Shown here piece after piece: positions 43,356-50,491 of a stretch of 50,491 nucleotides of DNA (position 1 is its first letter; each line of letters opens with the position of its first letter). This stretch comes from a virus. The notes under the pieces were generated by a model that worked only from the letters and a program-made list of their open reading frames with translations, had not been told where the DNA came from and searched no databases. Location of the stretch: positions 1-50,491 of IMG/VR virus record IMGVR_UViG_3300042402_002333; one strand, 5' to 3'. A program made the translations under genes and the position numbers.

Positions 43356-43790
43356 TTACTCCAGTGGTCCTAGTATTTCAAATCCCGCCATGCTAGATTT
43401 GTATAAGTGTGCTTGCTCAAGGTACAGGTATTTAAATCCTCGTGCCTTGTAGATTGCACACTCGGTTTTCATTGTTTCTATTCCCAAGCGTAATTTGGGA
43501 TTGTTGTAGTTCCATGCAAATTGATCGCACAGTGCGTTATGATCGTCGTAGCGGCGGATCAAGCTGAATGCAACCAATTTATCGTTGTCGTAGTACCCAA
43601 TAACATCTGTCATTGGATCTGTGTATCGACTGTCAAATATAGGCATCACGCTGGCAAAATGTTTGTATTTGCAATAGTCTCTGTAGATACTGTTTAGCTG
43701 TTTGATGTCAGTATCAAGCAGGTACTCCCACTTCACAGTTGGTGTATAGTTTGTTTTTGCTAGATCAATTCTGGCAAACTGATAGCTCAT
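43356..43790 (-). CDS. GNAT-like acetyltransferase fold protein
   Basis: The 144-residue protein has a strand pair DVIGYYDNDKLVAFSLIRRY, then a helix with ETMKTECAIYKARGFKYLYL, the arrangement of GNAT motifs A and B where a helix after a central strand pair binds acetyl-CoA. The classic Q/RxxGxG/A loop is not clear, so it may use another acyl or aminoacyl donor or be non-catalytic. Related phage proteins are listed as GNAT-like. It overlaps the next gene upstream by four bases and precedes the DUF6614-like gene by two bases. The target could be a host protein or a small molecule. The assignment is by fold-like pattern only. Confidence 0.5.
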   Translation of the reverse strand: MSYQFARIDLAKTNYTPTVKWEYLLDTDIKQLNSIYRDYCKYKHFASVMPIFDSRYTDPMTDVIGYYDNDKLVAFSLIRRYDDHNALCDQFAWNYNNPKLRLGIETMKTECAIYKARGFKYLYLEQAHLYKSSMAGFEILGPLE

Positions 43791-44287
43791 CTTGGATCCT
43801 TGCGATGTTCAAACAATCCAGTAAGATACTCTTCTGGCCAGTTGTGATAGAATCCCTTCTCGGCTATTGTTCGGGCTCGAGCATCAAGATCGCTGAGACT
43901 TTGCACTAGAGCCAGAGCGTATGTGCCTTGGTTCATGCACACACCGTTGACCATCTCAACGTCTGCGGGATGATCTTCTAGTGCAAGAAGATTGTTGCGC
44001 AGTAAAAATTCTTTGTTGGCAATTTTTAAACTGTCACTGAATAACTCATATGGCCACTCTATCGGATCATACGCATAGATTACTACTTCCCAGGTTCCCA
44101 TACCCCAACGTGCTTGATTCTTCAAATCAAAGTAAGGATGCACACCCACTCGTACATCATAACTTTTTTTCATGCGTGCTGCTCGTGCGTATGGACAAGG
44201 CGCCCAACCACCTAGTGCTGGATGCGGAACTTCTACAAAGTTCACAATCCACTGTTCTATATCGTGAGTGACTGTTTCAATATCCAT
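43787..44287 (-). CDS. Conserved hypothetical protein
   Basis: The 166-residue protein includes VPHPALGGWAPCPYARAARM, a Cys-Pro-Tyr-Ala-Arg motif near residues 31-35 that recalls the CPFA(R/K) motif of DUF1415-like proteins, and later EVVIYAYDPIEWPYELFSDS, GVCMNQGTYALALVQSL and FYHNWPEEYLTGLFEHR. I have seen comparable proteins in T4-like aquatic phages without assigned function. There is no signal peptide or membrane segment. It overlaps the GNAT-like gene by four bases and abuts the small 62-residue ORF upstream, so it belongs to the same minus-strand operon. The Cys may be redox-active or metal-binding, which is speculation. Confidence 0.6.
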   Translation of the reverse strand: MDIETVTHDIEQWIVNFVEVPHPALGGWAPCPYARAARMKKSYDVRVGVHPYFDLKNQARWGMGTWEVVIYAYDPIEWPYELFSDSLKIANKEFLLRNNLLALEDHPADVEMVNGVCMNQGTYALALVQSLSDLDARARTIAEKGFYHNWPEEYLTGLFEHRKDPR

Positions 44288-44475
44288 TAGAAGAACGGCA
44301 AGTTTGTTTTCTTGGTAGTTTCTATATTTTCTTTGGCCAATGCAGCAATCATTGCACGTTCGTTACTGCTGAGTTGTAATACTTGTTCGTAAGTGATGCC
44401 GCCACGCATGTGCCAGGCCAATTTGAATCCTTCTTCTCGAATTGAATTGGCCTCCTTTTCCATGCCTTCAATCAT
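44287..44475 (-). CDS. Small conserved T4-like phage protein, probable -1 frame extension of the gp26-like protein
   Basis: The ORF gives 62 residues from ATG 44475 with REEGFKLAWHMRGGITYEQV, ERAMIAALAKENIETTKKT and a final LPFF. I recognise the central part from small conserved proteins of T4-like cyanophages. The ATG has no Shine-Dalgarno. The frame is open 5' of the ATG through TASAEQIND and joins the gp26-like gene at a slippery site, so it may be made mainly as the C-terminal part of a fusion. A fusion of this type resembles the G/GT tail assembly chaperones that are made upstream of tape-measure genes. Its independent initiation cannot be excluded. Confidence 0.7.
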   Translation of the reverse strand: MIEGMEKEANSIREEGFKLAWHMRGGITYEQVLQLSSNERAMIAALAKENIETTKKTNLPFF

Positions 44476-45344
44476 GTCATTGATTTGTTCTGCGCTTGCG
44501 GTCAGGAGGCGGCGCCGAAAAAATTTGCTGTATCCAAAGTAAAGTTTTGTTCGTATTCATGTTCACAATTGGAACATTTCATTTTTATCGGCTTAAACTC
44601 ATCATAGGCACGAATTTTAATTGCATGATCTCTAATCTCACCGTAAAGTTGCCGATCGCAATTCATTAAAAAGTCTTCAATAAAATCTGGTTCAGACACC
44701 AGAGCTTGCGGAGTTTTGATTCCGACAATACTGCTTCTGATGGCTTTTACTGTGATCTTGGTAATCTGTTGAATAGCATCGTTTAACATTTTGGTTTTTT
44801 GTTCTTCAGATAGATCTGAAGTTGGCAATTGTGCCAACACACGTTGTTGTTCAAATTGCAGTAGGTTGATTTCAGTTTGCTTTTCGTACACAACAGACTG
44901 GAAGTAAATTTCAAGATCGCCGTGCTTGACAGATTCCGAAAAGTCTGGTGCTTCTAACGTGTCTAATAGATTTTTTAGATCCAGTTCAAAATTATTTTCT
45001 GTAGAACATTTCTCACAAGTGGTATCAACTTCCATCATTGGGCCATAGCTGGCAATACGAATGGCTGTGAGGATAGTGTTGAGATCGCAGTTGGGCATGT
45101 TCCAAGCATTTTTAATGTTGGGTATGCAACTTTGTACCACACTCACAATGGCTGCTCCGTTGAACAGTGCGTCAGGAGTGCGATAGGTAATTTCGTCCAT
45201 GGCAGTCATGGGCAATATTGGCAGTTCTCGATTGACTGGCATGTCTATGCTACCGGGTGGCCAAAATTGTCCATCACTAGGCAAGCGAATGTAAATGGCA
45301 GGTTGACGAAAAAACGCTCGTAACGGGTTCAAAGATTGGGTCAT
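44287..45344 (-). CDS. Predicted -1 frameshift fusion of the gp26-like protein with the downstream ORF (352 aa)
   Basis: If ribosomes slip -1 on A AAT TTT at 44526-44520, the first 275 residues of the gp26-like protein join to FRRRLLTASAEQIND and then the 62-residue ORF. The shorter product ends four codons after the site at TGA 44504-44502. The -1 frame has no stop between the site and the end of the second ORF. This is an inference from sequence only; a ratio of long and short products would be expected, as in lambda G/GT. T4-like phages are not generally known to use this device. Confidence 0.5.
44502..45344 (-). CDS. gp26: gp26-like baseplate hub/tail assembly protein with zinc-finger cysteines
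   Basis: The 280-residue protein begins with NPLRAFFRQPAIYIRLPSDG and PPGSIDMPVNRELPILPMTA, a start I know from cyanophage gp26-type proteins. Near residue 110 is TCEKCSTENN and near residue 256 is CSNCEHEYEQNF, two CxxC pairs that would bind a zinc ion. The middle is helical (QQRVLAQLPTSDLSEEQKTK). T4 gp26 (208 residues) belongs to the set needed for hub assembly. It is transcribed away from the tape-measure gene from back-to-back late boxes at 45354-45376, fitting a joint role in tail assembly. The final codons include a slippery site leading to a possible extended product. Confidence 0.65.
   Translation of the reverse strand: MTQSLNPLRAFFRQPAIYIRLPSDGQFWPPGSIDMPVNRELPILPMTAMDEITYRTPDALFNGAAIVSVVQSCIPNIKNAWNMPNCDLNTILTAIRIASYGPMMEVDTTCEKCSTENNFELDLKNLLDTLEAPDFSESVKHGDLEIYFQSVVYEKQTEINLLQFEQQRVLAQLPTSDLSEEQKTKMLNDAIQQITKITVKAIRSSIVGIKTPQALVSEPDFIEDFLMNCDRQLYGEIRDHAIKIRAYDEFKPIKMKCSNCEHEYEQNFTLDTANFFGAAS
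44520..44526 (-). promoter_or_regulatory. Slippery heptamer A AAT TTT, predicted -1 frameshift site
   Basis: In the gp26-like reading frame the codons are GCA AAT TTT TTC, so the bases 44526-44520 form X XXY YYZ with A, T and T. A GC-rich stretch (CGGCGCCGCCTCCTGACC) follows, which could form a short stem. The zero-frame stop comes at 44504-44502. Confidence 0.6.
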
Positions 45345-45353
45345 TTTTTTACC

Positions 45354-45376
45354 TATAAATATACTTCTACTTATAG
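45354..45376. promoter_or_regulatory. Divergent late promoters in an inverted repeat
   Basis: The 42-base gap between the gp26-like and tape-measure genes contains TATAAATA on the plus strand (45354-45361) and TATAAGTA on the minus strand (about 45375-45368). They lie in an inverted repeat, ACCTATAA and TTATAGGT (45351-45378). The plus box begins 33 bases before its ATG at 45387; the minus box lies about 24 bases before the gp26-like ATG at 45344. Both could be read by gp55. Confidence 0.7.
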
Positions 45377-45386
45377 GTACTAAACT

Positions 45387-48347
45387 ATGGCCACAACAAT
45401 TGATGAACCAGCAGACCGAAGCAATAATGCACTAGAACGAATGGCAGCCTCAGCAGAACGAGCAGAACGAGCCTCTGAAGCAAATACTATAGCAACCGCA
45501 CAAGCTGCTGTTGTGACCAAAAAACTTGCAGACGAAGAAAAAGCTGCTACTGAAGCAGCCGCACGATTCAAAGTCAAAATGGATACTGCTACCGGTGCCG
45601 CTGGTAGTCTAGTAGATGCGTTTGTTACCTACAACAAAGAAGTATACAAAGGATCCAGTGCCAATCAAGCTGCTGCTGCCAGCATAGAAAAAATGGGCGA
45701 AGCGGCCAAATATGCAGGTGCGTTTCTTGCAATTTTAGTTCCTGGCGGACCCGTAGTCAAAGCATTGGTTGCTGGCTTAGGATTGCTAACTGCTAAACTA
45801 CTAGAAGCCGGTGTTGAAGTAGCAAGACATACTGATGAAGTTTACAAAGCCTACCAAGACATGGCTAAAATTGGTGCCACTGGTGCAGGTGGCATGCAAG
45901 ATGTATTCAACAGCCTACAAAAAGTAGGATTAGGTACACAAAAATTTGGTGAGTATCTCAAACTTGTAAATGACAATTCCAAAGATCTAGCCTTGTTTAG
46001 TGGCACAGTACGAGGAGGCCGCAAGATCTTTGAGAACACCATGGCGTCTTTGTCTGTTCAGCAAAAAGAACAGATGGAGTTAATGGGCCTAAACGATAGT
46101 GCTAGAGCTGAAGTCACAATGGCTTACATCAAGCAGCAACGCTTGTTGACCCTGGGCACTAAAACGCAGATGGACACTAGCAGTGCGGCTGTGATGAGAT
46201 ATATCAATGAGACTGACCAACTTACACGCATTACCGGACTGAATCGCCAAGAACAAGAAAAAGCATTAGAAATAGCAATGGCCAACGAAGCGTTCCAGGC
46301 CACTATTATAGACATGCAGGAAAGAGGCCTGCATGAAAGTGCAAAAGTAGCTCAATCAATGCATGCTGTAGCATATTCTATTAGCCCTGAAAAAGGAGCT
46401 CAATTTGCAGCAAGTTTGTCAGAATTTGGCGCAGCTACTAAGTTAGGTGGTCAGGCCTACATGTCTTCGGCTGGCGAGAGCGCCGAAGTATCAAGAAAAC
46501 TACTTGCTGGCGAGATTAGAACGTCCGAGCAAGGCATAGCTGCCACGGAAAGCCTGTTTAAGGCTTACGGCAAAAATACAGAAATGTTCCGAAGCCAGGC
46601 AGCAATGAGCAACTACGGCGAGTCTATGGGCAATTTTCGCGATGATGTCGCTGCGGGAGCCATGGCAGCAAACGGCCTTGCGAAAAATTTTGAAAAAGCA
46701 GGAAAAGATCTTGCAGACGCTAAAACTACTGATCCTCTAGTTAAAGCACAAGCCAAAACTGCGGTAGAAACTCAACAACAGCAATTGCTGTTGCAGAGAA
46801 AACTCAATGAGCTAATGCCAGGGTATGTTGAAGAATTGGGCAAGGCATCAACTGCAAACAGAAAAATATCGGATGACATTGATAAGAATTTATTACCAGA
46901 ATTTAAAAATCTAACAGATGCGTTGAAACCATTGGGCACTGAATTGTTGTATATAGCAAAAACAGTATTACCATCCATGACAACAGTTATTGGATCATTA
47001 ACAACTGCTGTTAGAGGATTAGCTGATTTTCTCAATTGGTTTAACGGCGATCAGAAAAAAGCAAGTATTGCAAAACTTAAAGAATTGGACAAAGCTGGTG
47101 GAAATGCCCAACTCACTGGCGGGCTAGGAGGAGCAGCAATAGGCGGCAGTGCCGGTGCTATTGCTGGTGGACTGCTTGGCTTTTTTGGTGGTCCACCAGG
47201 CATAGCTGCGGGTATAAAATTTGGATCAATAATTGGTGCTGGACTAGGTGGTTACATTGGCAGAAATTACGGAGAAGAAGCAGAAAAAAATGTTGCCAAT
47301 CCTCAACCAACTGCTCCACTACCGCCAGGCAAAGCAGCCGGTGGTCCGGTAATGGGAAAAACACCATATCTAGTGGGCGAAGAAGGACCAGAAATATTTG
47401 TGCCTAGCGTGGCTGGTGATATTATACCCACTGGAAAACTACAAGGCACTACTGGTGCAGCACTAAAACAACGCACTGAGGTTGAAAAACTTGTTGATCA
47501 AATTGTTGTTAATATCAAACAGCAAAAAACAATATCAGACGCTGATCTTAAACTTGAGAAAGAGTACAGCAAGTTTTACAAAGAATTTATCACTGTTAAA
47601 ACCAAATTTGAAAAAGATCAACTTGAAGCAATAAACTATCAACTGACCGAAGGCTCTAGTGGCGCTGCTGGAGCAGGTGGTAGCGGGGGCTCAGGATTGA
47701 AAATGCCAAGCATGCCCGGCATTGCTGGTATGGGCGGCGGCCAAGGTCTTCGAGCTACTAGACAAGATGACTTGTCTAAGATGGGATTGAATATCAAAAC
47801 TGGTGATGTGCAAGCCGAGGGTGCAGGCATTAGTCCTAGGTTAATTGAATTAGCTCGTCAAATACAAGGTGGTGTGCCAGGATTTAATTATTTCAGTGCA
47901 TTTAACGACAAGTTCCATCAAGAAAAAGCACCCAGCAGTCAACATGCCAAAGGCCTGGCACTAGACTTTACTGTGGCACAACAGCCCAGCATTGAAGAAG
48001 GCAAAGCCATTACTGATTGGCTCAAAGGTCTGGGTGCCAGTTTGGCCATTGATGAATACAACAATCCCAGTTCAAAATCCACAGCAGGGCATTTCCATGC
48101 ACAAATTCCCGGCTTTGAAGAAGGCGGAATGCTGGGTGCAGGCAAAATAGGCATTGCAGGTGAAGGTGGCAAACCAGAATTAATATCTGGACCAGCTAGT
48201 ATTACACCAATGAATGACCTAATGGGTGCATTAAATAATCTCAACGCTGTGATGGAACGCAGCCATAGCACACTGTCCGAAATTGCTAGAATCAGCAAAG
48301 CCACTAGTGACTCCAGTGCTAAGATGCTGTCGTATGCACAGAACTAA
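45387..48347 (+). CDS. Tape-measure-like tail protein with embedded M15-type peptidase
   Basis: The 986-residue protein has a helical first part with a hydrophobic stretch (YAGAFLAILVPGGPVVKALV, residues about 109-142), a second glycine-rich hydrophobic segment at about 575-620 (GGLLGFFGGPPGIAAGIKFG), and at about 655-680 the tape-measure hallmark GGPVMGKTPYLVGEEGPEIF ending in VPS. Residues about 840-905 match M15/VanY-type peptidases: SSQHAKGLALDF gives the H-x6-D pair and GHFHAQ gives the HxH zinc ligand. It likely sets tail length and cuts peptide cross-links when DNA is injected. It is transcribed from the divergent late promoters, next to the gp26-like gene and the portal. Confidence 0.78.
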   Translation: MATTIDEPADRSNNALERMAASAERAERASEANTIATAQAAVVTKKLADEEKAATEAAARFKVKMDTATGAAGSLVDAFVTYNKEVYKGSSANQAAAASIEKMGEAAKYAGAFLAILVPGGPVVKALVAGLGLLTAKLLEAGVEVARHTDEVYKAYQDMAKIGATGAGGMQDVFNSLQKVGLGTQKFGEYLKLVNDNSKDLALFSGTVRGGRKIFENTMASLSVQQKEQMELMGLNDSARAEVTMAYIKQQRLLTLGTKTQMDTSSAAVMRYINETDQLTRITGLNRQEQEKALEIAMANEAFQATIIDMQERGLHESAKVAQSMHAVAYSISPEKGAQFAASLSEFGAATKLGGQAYMSSAGESAEVSRKLLAGEIRTSEQGIAATESLFKAYGKNTEMFRSQAAMSNYGESMGNFRDDVAAGAMAANGLAKNFEKAGKDLADAKTTDPLVKAQAKTAVETQQQQLLLQRKLNELMPGYVEELGKASTANRKISDDIDKNLLPEFKNLTDALKPLGTELLYIAKTVLPSMTTVIGSLTTAVRGLADFLNWFNGDQKKASIAKLKELDKAGGNAQLTGGLGGAAIGGSAGAIAGGLLGFFGGPPGIAAGIKFGSIIGAGLGGYIGRNYGEEAEKNVANPQPTAPLPPGKAAGGPVMGKTPYLVGEEGPEIFVPSVAGDIIPTGKLQGTTGAALKQRTEVEKLVDQIVVNIKQQKTISDADLKLEKEYSKFYKEFITVKTKFEKDQLEAINYQLTEGSSGAAGAGGSGGSGLKMPSMPGIAGMGGGQGLRATRQDDLSKMGLNIKTGDVQAEGAGISPRLIELARQIQGGVPGFNYFSAFNDKFHQEKAPSSQHAKGLALDFTVAQQPSIEEGKAITDWLKGLGASLAIDEYNNPSSKSTAGHFHAQIPGFEEGGMLGAGKIGIAGEGGKPELISGPASITPMNDLMGALNNLNAVMERSHSTLSEIARISKATSDSSAKMLSYAQN

Positions 48348-48349
48348 CG

Positions 48350-48367
48350 GTAAATAAACAATCATGG
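48350..48367 (+). promoter_or_regulatory. Late box and start codon block GGTAAATAAACAATCATG at the portal gene
   Basis: The 18-base block is identical to that at 8131-8114 on the minus strand. TAAATA ends at 48357, and T4 late promoters start RNA about seven bases beyond, which is the A of the ATG at 48364. No Shine-Dalgarno is present. Confidence 0.55.
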
Positions 48368-50133
48368 CAGAACAAAACAAACCCGGCTGGCGCAAATATT
48401 TTAAGGTAGCAGACACTACTGGAGTGATGAGTCCAATTTCTGGAACTAATCAATTTGGCTTTCCGGGATACGGCAAGAACGATGGCGGCATGGGCAACAC
48501 CAATGAGTTTGGCTTCCGCAACTATGCCAGCAGACTGCCCGAAGTCTACTCCGGCCACCCCAACAGAATTGAACGCTACAACCAGTATGAGAACATGGAC
48601 ATGGACTCAGAAATCAACGCTTGCTTGGACATTATTGCAGAGTTCTCCACACAGCTAAACGAACAAAACGGCACGCCGTTTGATATTGACTATCAAGACA
48701 AGCCCACTGACCACGAAATTGAAATCATCCGTAAGCAGATGAAGCAGTGGGTTAAACTAAACAAACTAGACCAGCGCATATTCAAACTGTTCCGCAACAC
48801 CATCAAGTACGGCGATCAAATCTTTGTGCGTGACCCAGAAACATTTGAAATGATGTGGGTGGACATGAGCAAGCTGGCCCGTGTGATTGTGAACGAATCA
48901 GAAGGCAAGCGTCCTGAACAGTATGTGATCCGTGACATCAACCCCAACTTCCAAAACATGACTGTGGCAGCAAAGACCACCACAGATTACATGACCAATC
49001 CAGTTACTGGATCAGTTTCTGGTAGCTCTAACTATACCATGCCCAACGGCGGCACAGGTGGCGGTGTGGGCAACAGTCGCTTTATGACTGCCATGAACGA
49101 AGTTTGTTTGGACGCTAAACACGTGGTGCATATGAGTCTGAACGAAGGCTTGGACACGTTCTGGCCATTTGGCAAAAGCATCTTGGAAAACATCTACATG
49201 GTGTTCAAACAAAAGCAATTGCTAGAAGATGCTATCTTGATCTATCGGGTGCAACGTGCTCCAGAGCGTAGAATTTTTAAAATTGACGTGGGCAACATGC
49301 CATCACACTTGGCCATGCAGTTTGTAGAACGTGTGAAAAACGAAATGCACCAACGCAGAATTCCCACTGTTACTGGTGGTGGAAACAACATGATGGACTC
49401 AAGTTACAACCCGCTATCCATCAACGAAGACTACTTCTTTCCACAAGGACAAGACGGACGCGGCTCATCAGTTGAAGTGCTACCTGGCGGTCAGAACCTG
49501 GGCGAAATTGACGATTTAAAGTATTTTAACAACAAAATGGCTCGTGGCCTGCGTGTGCCATCTAGCTATTTGCCCACTGGTCCAGACGACTCAGACCGTG
49601 TGACAAGTGACGGAAAAGTAGGCACTGCCCTTATTCAAGAGTACAGATTCAACCAGTATTGTGAGCGACTGCAAGCGTTGATTGTGCAAAAATTGGACGA
49701 CGAATTCAAGATGTTCTTGAAGTGGCGCGGGTTTAATATTGACTCTAGCCTGTTTAATATCAAGTTCAATGCACCACAAAACTTTGCAAGTTATCGTCAA
49801 TCAGAACTAGATAACACTAGAATAACAGCATTTACATCATTAGAACCCTTGCCTTACATGAGCAAGCGTTTTATGCTAGAACGTTTCTTGGGTCTAACTG
49901 AAGACGAAATTCAGAAGAACGAAGAAATGTGGCGTGAAGAACATGATGACGTTGATGCACCACCTGTGGCTGGCAGCGACTTGCGAGCTGTGGGCGTAAC
50001 CCCAAGCGGTATGGAAGCAGACATTGCTACTGGTGAAGAAATGGCTGCTATAAATCAACCTGGTGCAGAAGGCATGACAGGACCGGGAGCAGCACCTCCG
50101 GCAGCCGGTCCGGGCGCACCCGGAACGTTATAA
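48364..50133 (+). CDS. gp20: Portal vertex protein gp20
   Basis: The 589-residue protein matches T4-like portal proteins (T4 gp20 has 524 residues). Supporting segments are YNQYENMDMDSEINACLDII near residue 75, NTIKYGDQIFVRDPETFEMM, the central IYMVFKQKQLLEDAILIYRV followed by RAPERRIFKIDVGNMP, and EYRFNQYCERLQALIVQKLD. The portal forms a 12-subunit ring at one vertex of the prohead, starts head assembly and is the channel for DNA packaging. The C-terminal 60 residues are rich in Gly, Ala and Pro. The start has the shared 18-base late block and no ribosome site. Codon use is more GC-rich than that of the accessory genes. Confidence 0.92.
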   Translation: MAEQNKPGWRKYFKVADTTGVMSPISGTNQFGFPGYGKNDGGMGNTNEFGFRNYASRLPEVYSGHPNRIERYNQYENMDMDSEINACLDIIAEFSTQLNEQNGTPFDIDYQDKPTDHEIEIIRKQMKQWVKLNKLDQRIFKLFRNTIKYGDQIFVRDPETFEMMWVDMSKLARVIVNESEGKRPEQYVIRDINPNFQNMTVAAKTTTDYMTNPVTGSVSGSSNYTMPNGGTGGGVGNSRFMTAMNEVCLDAKHVVHMSLNEGLDTFWPFGKSILENIYMVFKQKQLLEDAILIYRVQRAPERRIFKIDVGNMPSHLAMQFVERVKNEMHQRRIPTVTGGGNNMMDSSYNPLSINEDYFFPQGQDGRGSSVEVLPGGQNLGEIDDLKYFNNKMARGLRVPSSYLPTGPDDSDRVTSDGKVGTALIQEYRFNQYCERLQALIVQKLDDEFKMFLKWRGFNIDSSLFNIKFNAPQNFASYRQSELDNTRITAFTSLEPLPYMSKRFMLERFLGLTEDEIQKNEEMWREEHDDVDAPPVAGSDLRAVGVTPSGMEADIATGEEMAAINQPGAEGMTGPGAAPPAAGPGAPGTL

Positions 50134-50136
50134 ATA
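50129..50136 (+). promoter_or_regulatory. T4-type late box overlapping the portal stop
   Basis: TATAAATA overlaps the last codons of gp20 and ends five bases before the ATG at 50142. The spacing would start transcription at or just before that ATG, as at the portal gene. Confidence 0.5.
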
Positions 50137-50141
50137 ACATC

Positions 50142-50360
50142 ATGCTACTGACAGAAATCTACAATCAACAGCCTCAAGCCTATCAGGACCTGAGTCAAGA
50201 CAACAGTCAATTGCAACTCAACGACTTGCGTAAAACTCGATTGACCTTGCGTCAGCTAAACAAACTGCGCAAGATGAACGACATTCGTTCTGTAGAATTT
50301 AAAGACAAACTCAAATTGATACGCAAACAGTATCAACCTCCAGCACAACCCTTAGCCTAA
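50142..50360 (+). CDS. Small protein at the prohead-core (gp67) position
   Basis: The 72-residue protein is helical and charged: DLRKTRLTLRQLNKLRKMND and later DKLKLIRKQYQPPAQPLA. Similar short proteins follow gp20 in T4-like cyanophages, in the place where T4 has gene 67, which encodes a prohead core protein. The sequence is basic rather than acidic, so equivalence with T4 gp67 is uncertain. It starts eight bases after the portal stop. A role in prohead core assembly is likely from the gene order only. It has no ribosome site; a late box overlaps the end of gp20 just before the ATG. Confidence 0.6.
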   Translation: MLLTEIYNQQPQAYQDLSQDNSQLQLNDLRKTRLTLRQLNKLRKMNDIRSVEFKDKLKLIRKQYQPPAQPLA

Positions 50361-50411
50361 TCAGTCGACAAGAAAAAACAGCCGTTTTGAGGGTTAAACA
50401 CTATAGTTTTT

Positions 50412-50451
50412 GACTGTTATATTAAATAACAGCACACTTTACCTATAGGAG
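50412..50451 (+). promoter_or_regulatory. Late-box-like hairpin and ribosome site before the last gene
   Basis: CTGTTAT and ATAACAG (50414-50432) form a seven-pair hairpin whose loop and 3' arm hold ATTAAATA, a late-box variant. An AGGAG ribosome site (50447-50451) lies ten bases before the ATG at 50462. Confidence 0.45.
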
Positions 50452-50461
50452 TTTACCCAAT

Positions 50462-50491
50462 ATGAACCGTTTTGAACAATTGATTGAATAC
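50462..50491 (+). CDS. Partial gene, probable prohead core protein (gp68-like)
   Basis: Ten codons are visible before the window ends, reading MNRFEQLIEY. This start agrees with my memory of prohead core proteins that follow gp20 in T4-like aquatic phages, and the gene position is the same. AGGAG lies ten bases before the ATG. The assignment is weak because only ten residues can be read. Confidence 0.45.
   Translation, partial: MNRFEQLIEY

Noticed and set aside
50366-50390. Terminator after the small prohead gene
   Set aside because: AAAAC/GTTTT can pair, but the stem is only five pairs and no T-run follows.

Overview
The window is a piece of a T4-like myovirus genome. The recognisable T4-type genes are the late sigma factor gp55, recombination nuclease gp47/gp46, baseplate wedge proteins gp6, gp25 and gp53-like, hub protein gp5-like, a gp26-like baseplate/tail assembly protein, portal gp20, and the first codons of a probable prohead core gene. 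Base composition is moderately AT-rich. Late-promoter boxes of the T4 type (TATAAATA and variants) precede several structural genes. The layout and the large marine-type structural proteins recall T4-like phages of aquatic bacteria (cyanophages, pelagiphages); the host cannot be fixed from the sequence. No tRNA, IS element, integrase or CRISPR array was seen.

Layout. (1) 1-4509, minus: an accessory block with a gene cut by the left edge, a radical SAM/SPASM enzyme, three GT-A-like glycosyltransferase-type proteins and two small genes, tightly overlapped. (2) 4523-34545, minus: the structural block, with baseplate genes (438-aa protein, gp53-like, 973-aa protein, gp5-like, 565-aa protein, gp25, gp6), a 4919-aa giant virion protein, two small related proteins and two fibre/adhesin-like proteins. 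(3) 34655-41850, plus: an early/middle operon gp55, gp47, radical SAM, gp46, radical SAM, radical SAM, then a GIY-YIG nuclease. (4) 41851-42240: about 390 bases with no ORF but many hairpins and a terminator, a candidate structured RNA. (5) 42239-45344, minus: an SGNH-like protein, a DUF6614-like protein, a GNAT-like protein, an unknown, a small conserved protein and the gp26-like protein. (6) 45387 to the end, plus: a tape-measure-like protein with an embedded M15-type peptidase, the portal, and prohead-core-position genes.

How it works together. gp55 would direct RNA polymerase to the TAAATA boxes of blocks 2, 5 and 6. gp46/gp47 form the recombination nuclease. The block 2 proteins assemble baseplate, spike and fibres, and the tape-measure protein likely sets tail length and carries the peptidoglycan-cutting activity that gp5 supplies in T4. 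The accessory enzymes (four SPASM radical SAM proteins, glycosyltransferase-like proteins, SGNH, GNAT) are probably modification functions of unknown target.

Most notable: (a) the ORF-free, highly structured 41851-42240 segment; (b) a canonical slippery heptamer A AAT TTT just before the stop of the gp26-like gene, with the -1 frame leading straight into the next ORF, predicting a 352-aa fusion; (c) a shared upstream element (AACTRCGCCGTTTTT) at fixed distance from the late box of two baseplate operons; (d) an identical 18-base late box plus start codon at two distant genes, implying leaderless late mRNAs; (e) three related radical SAM genes woven into the gp47/gp46 operon.
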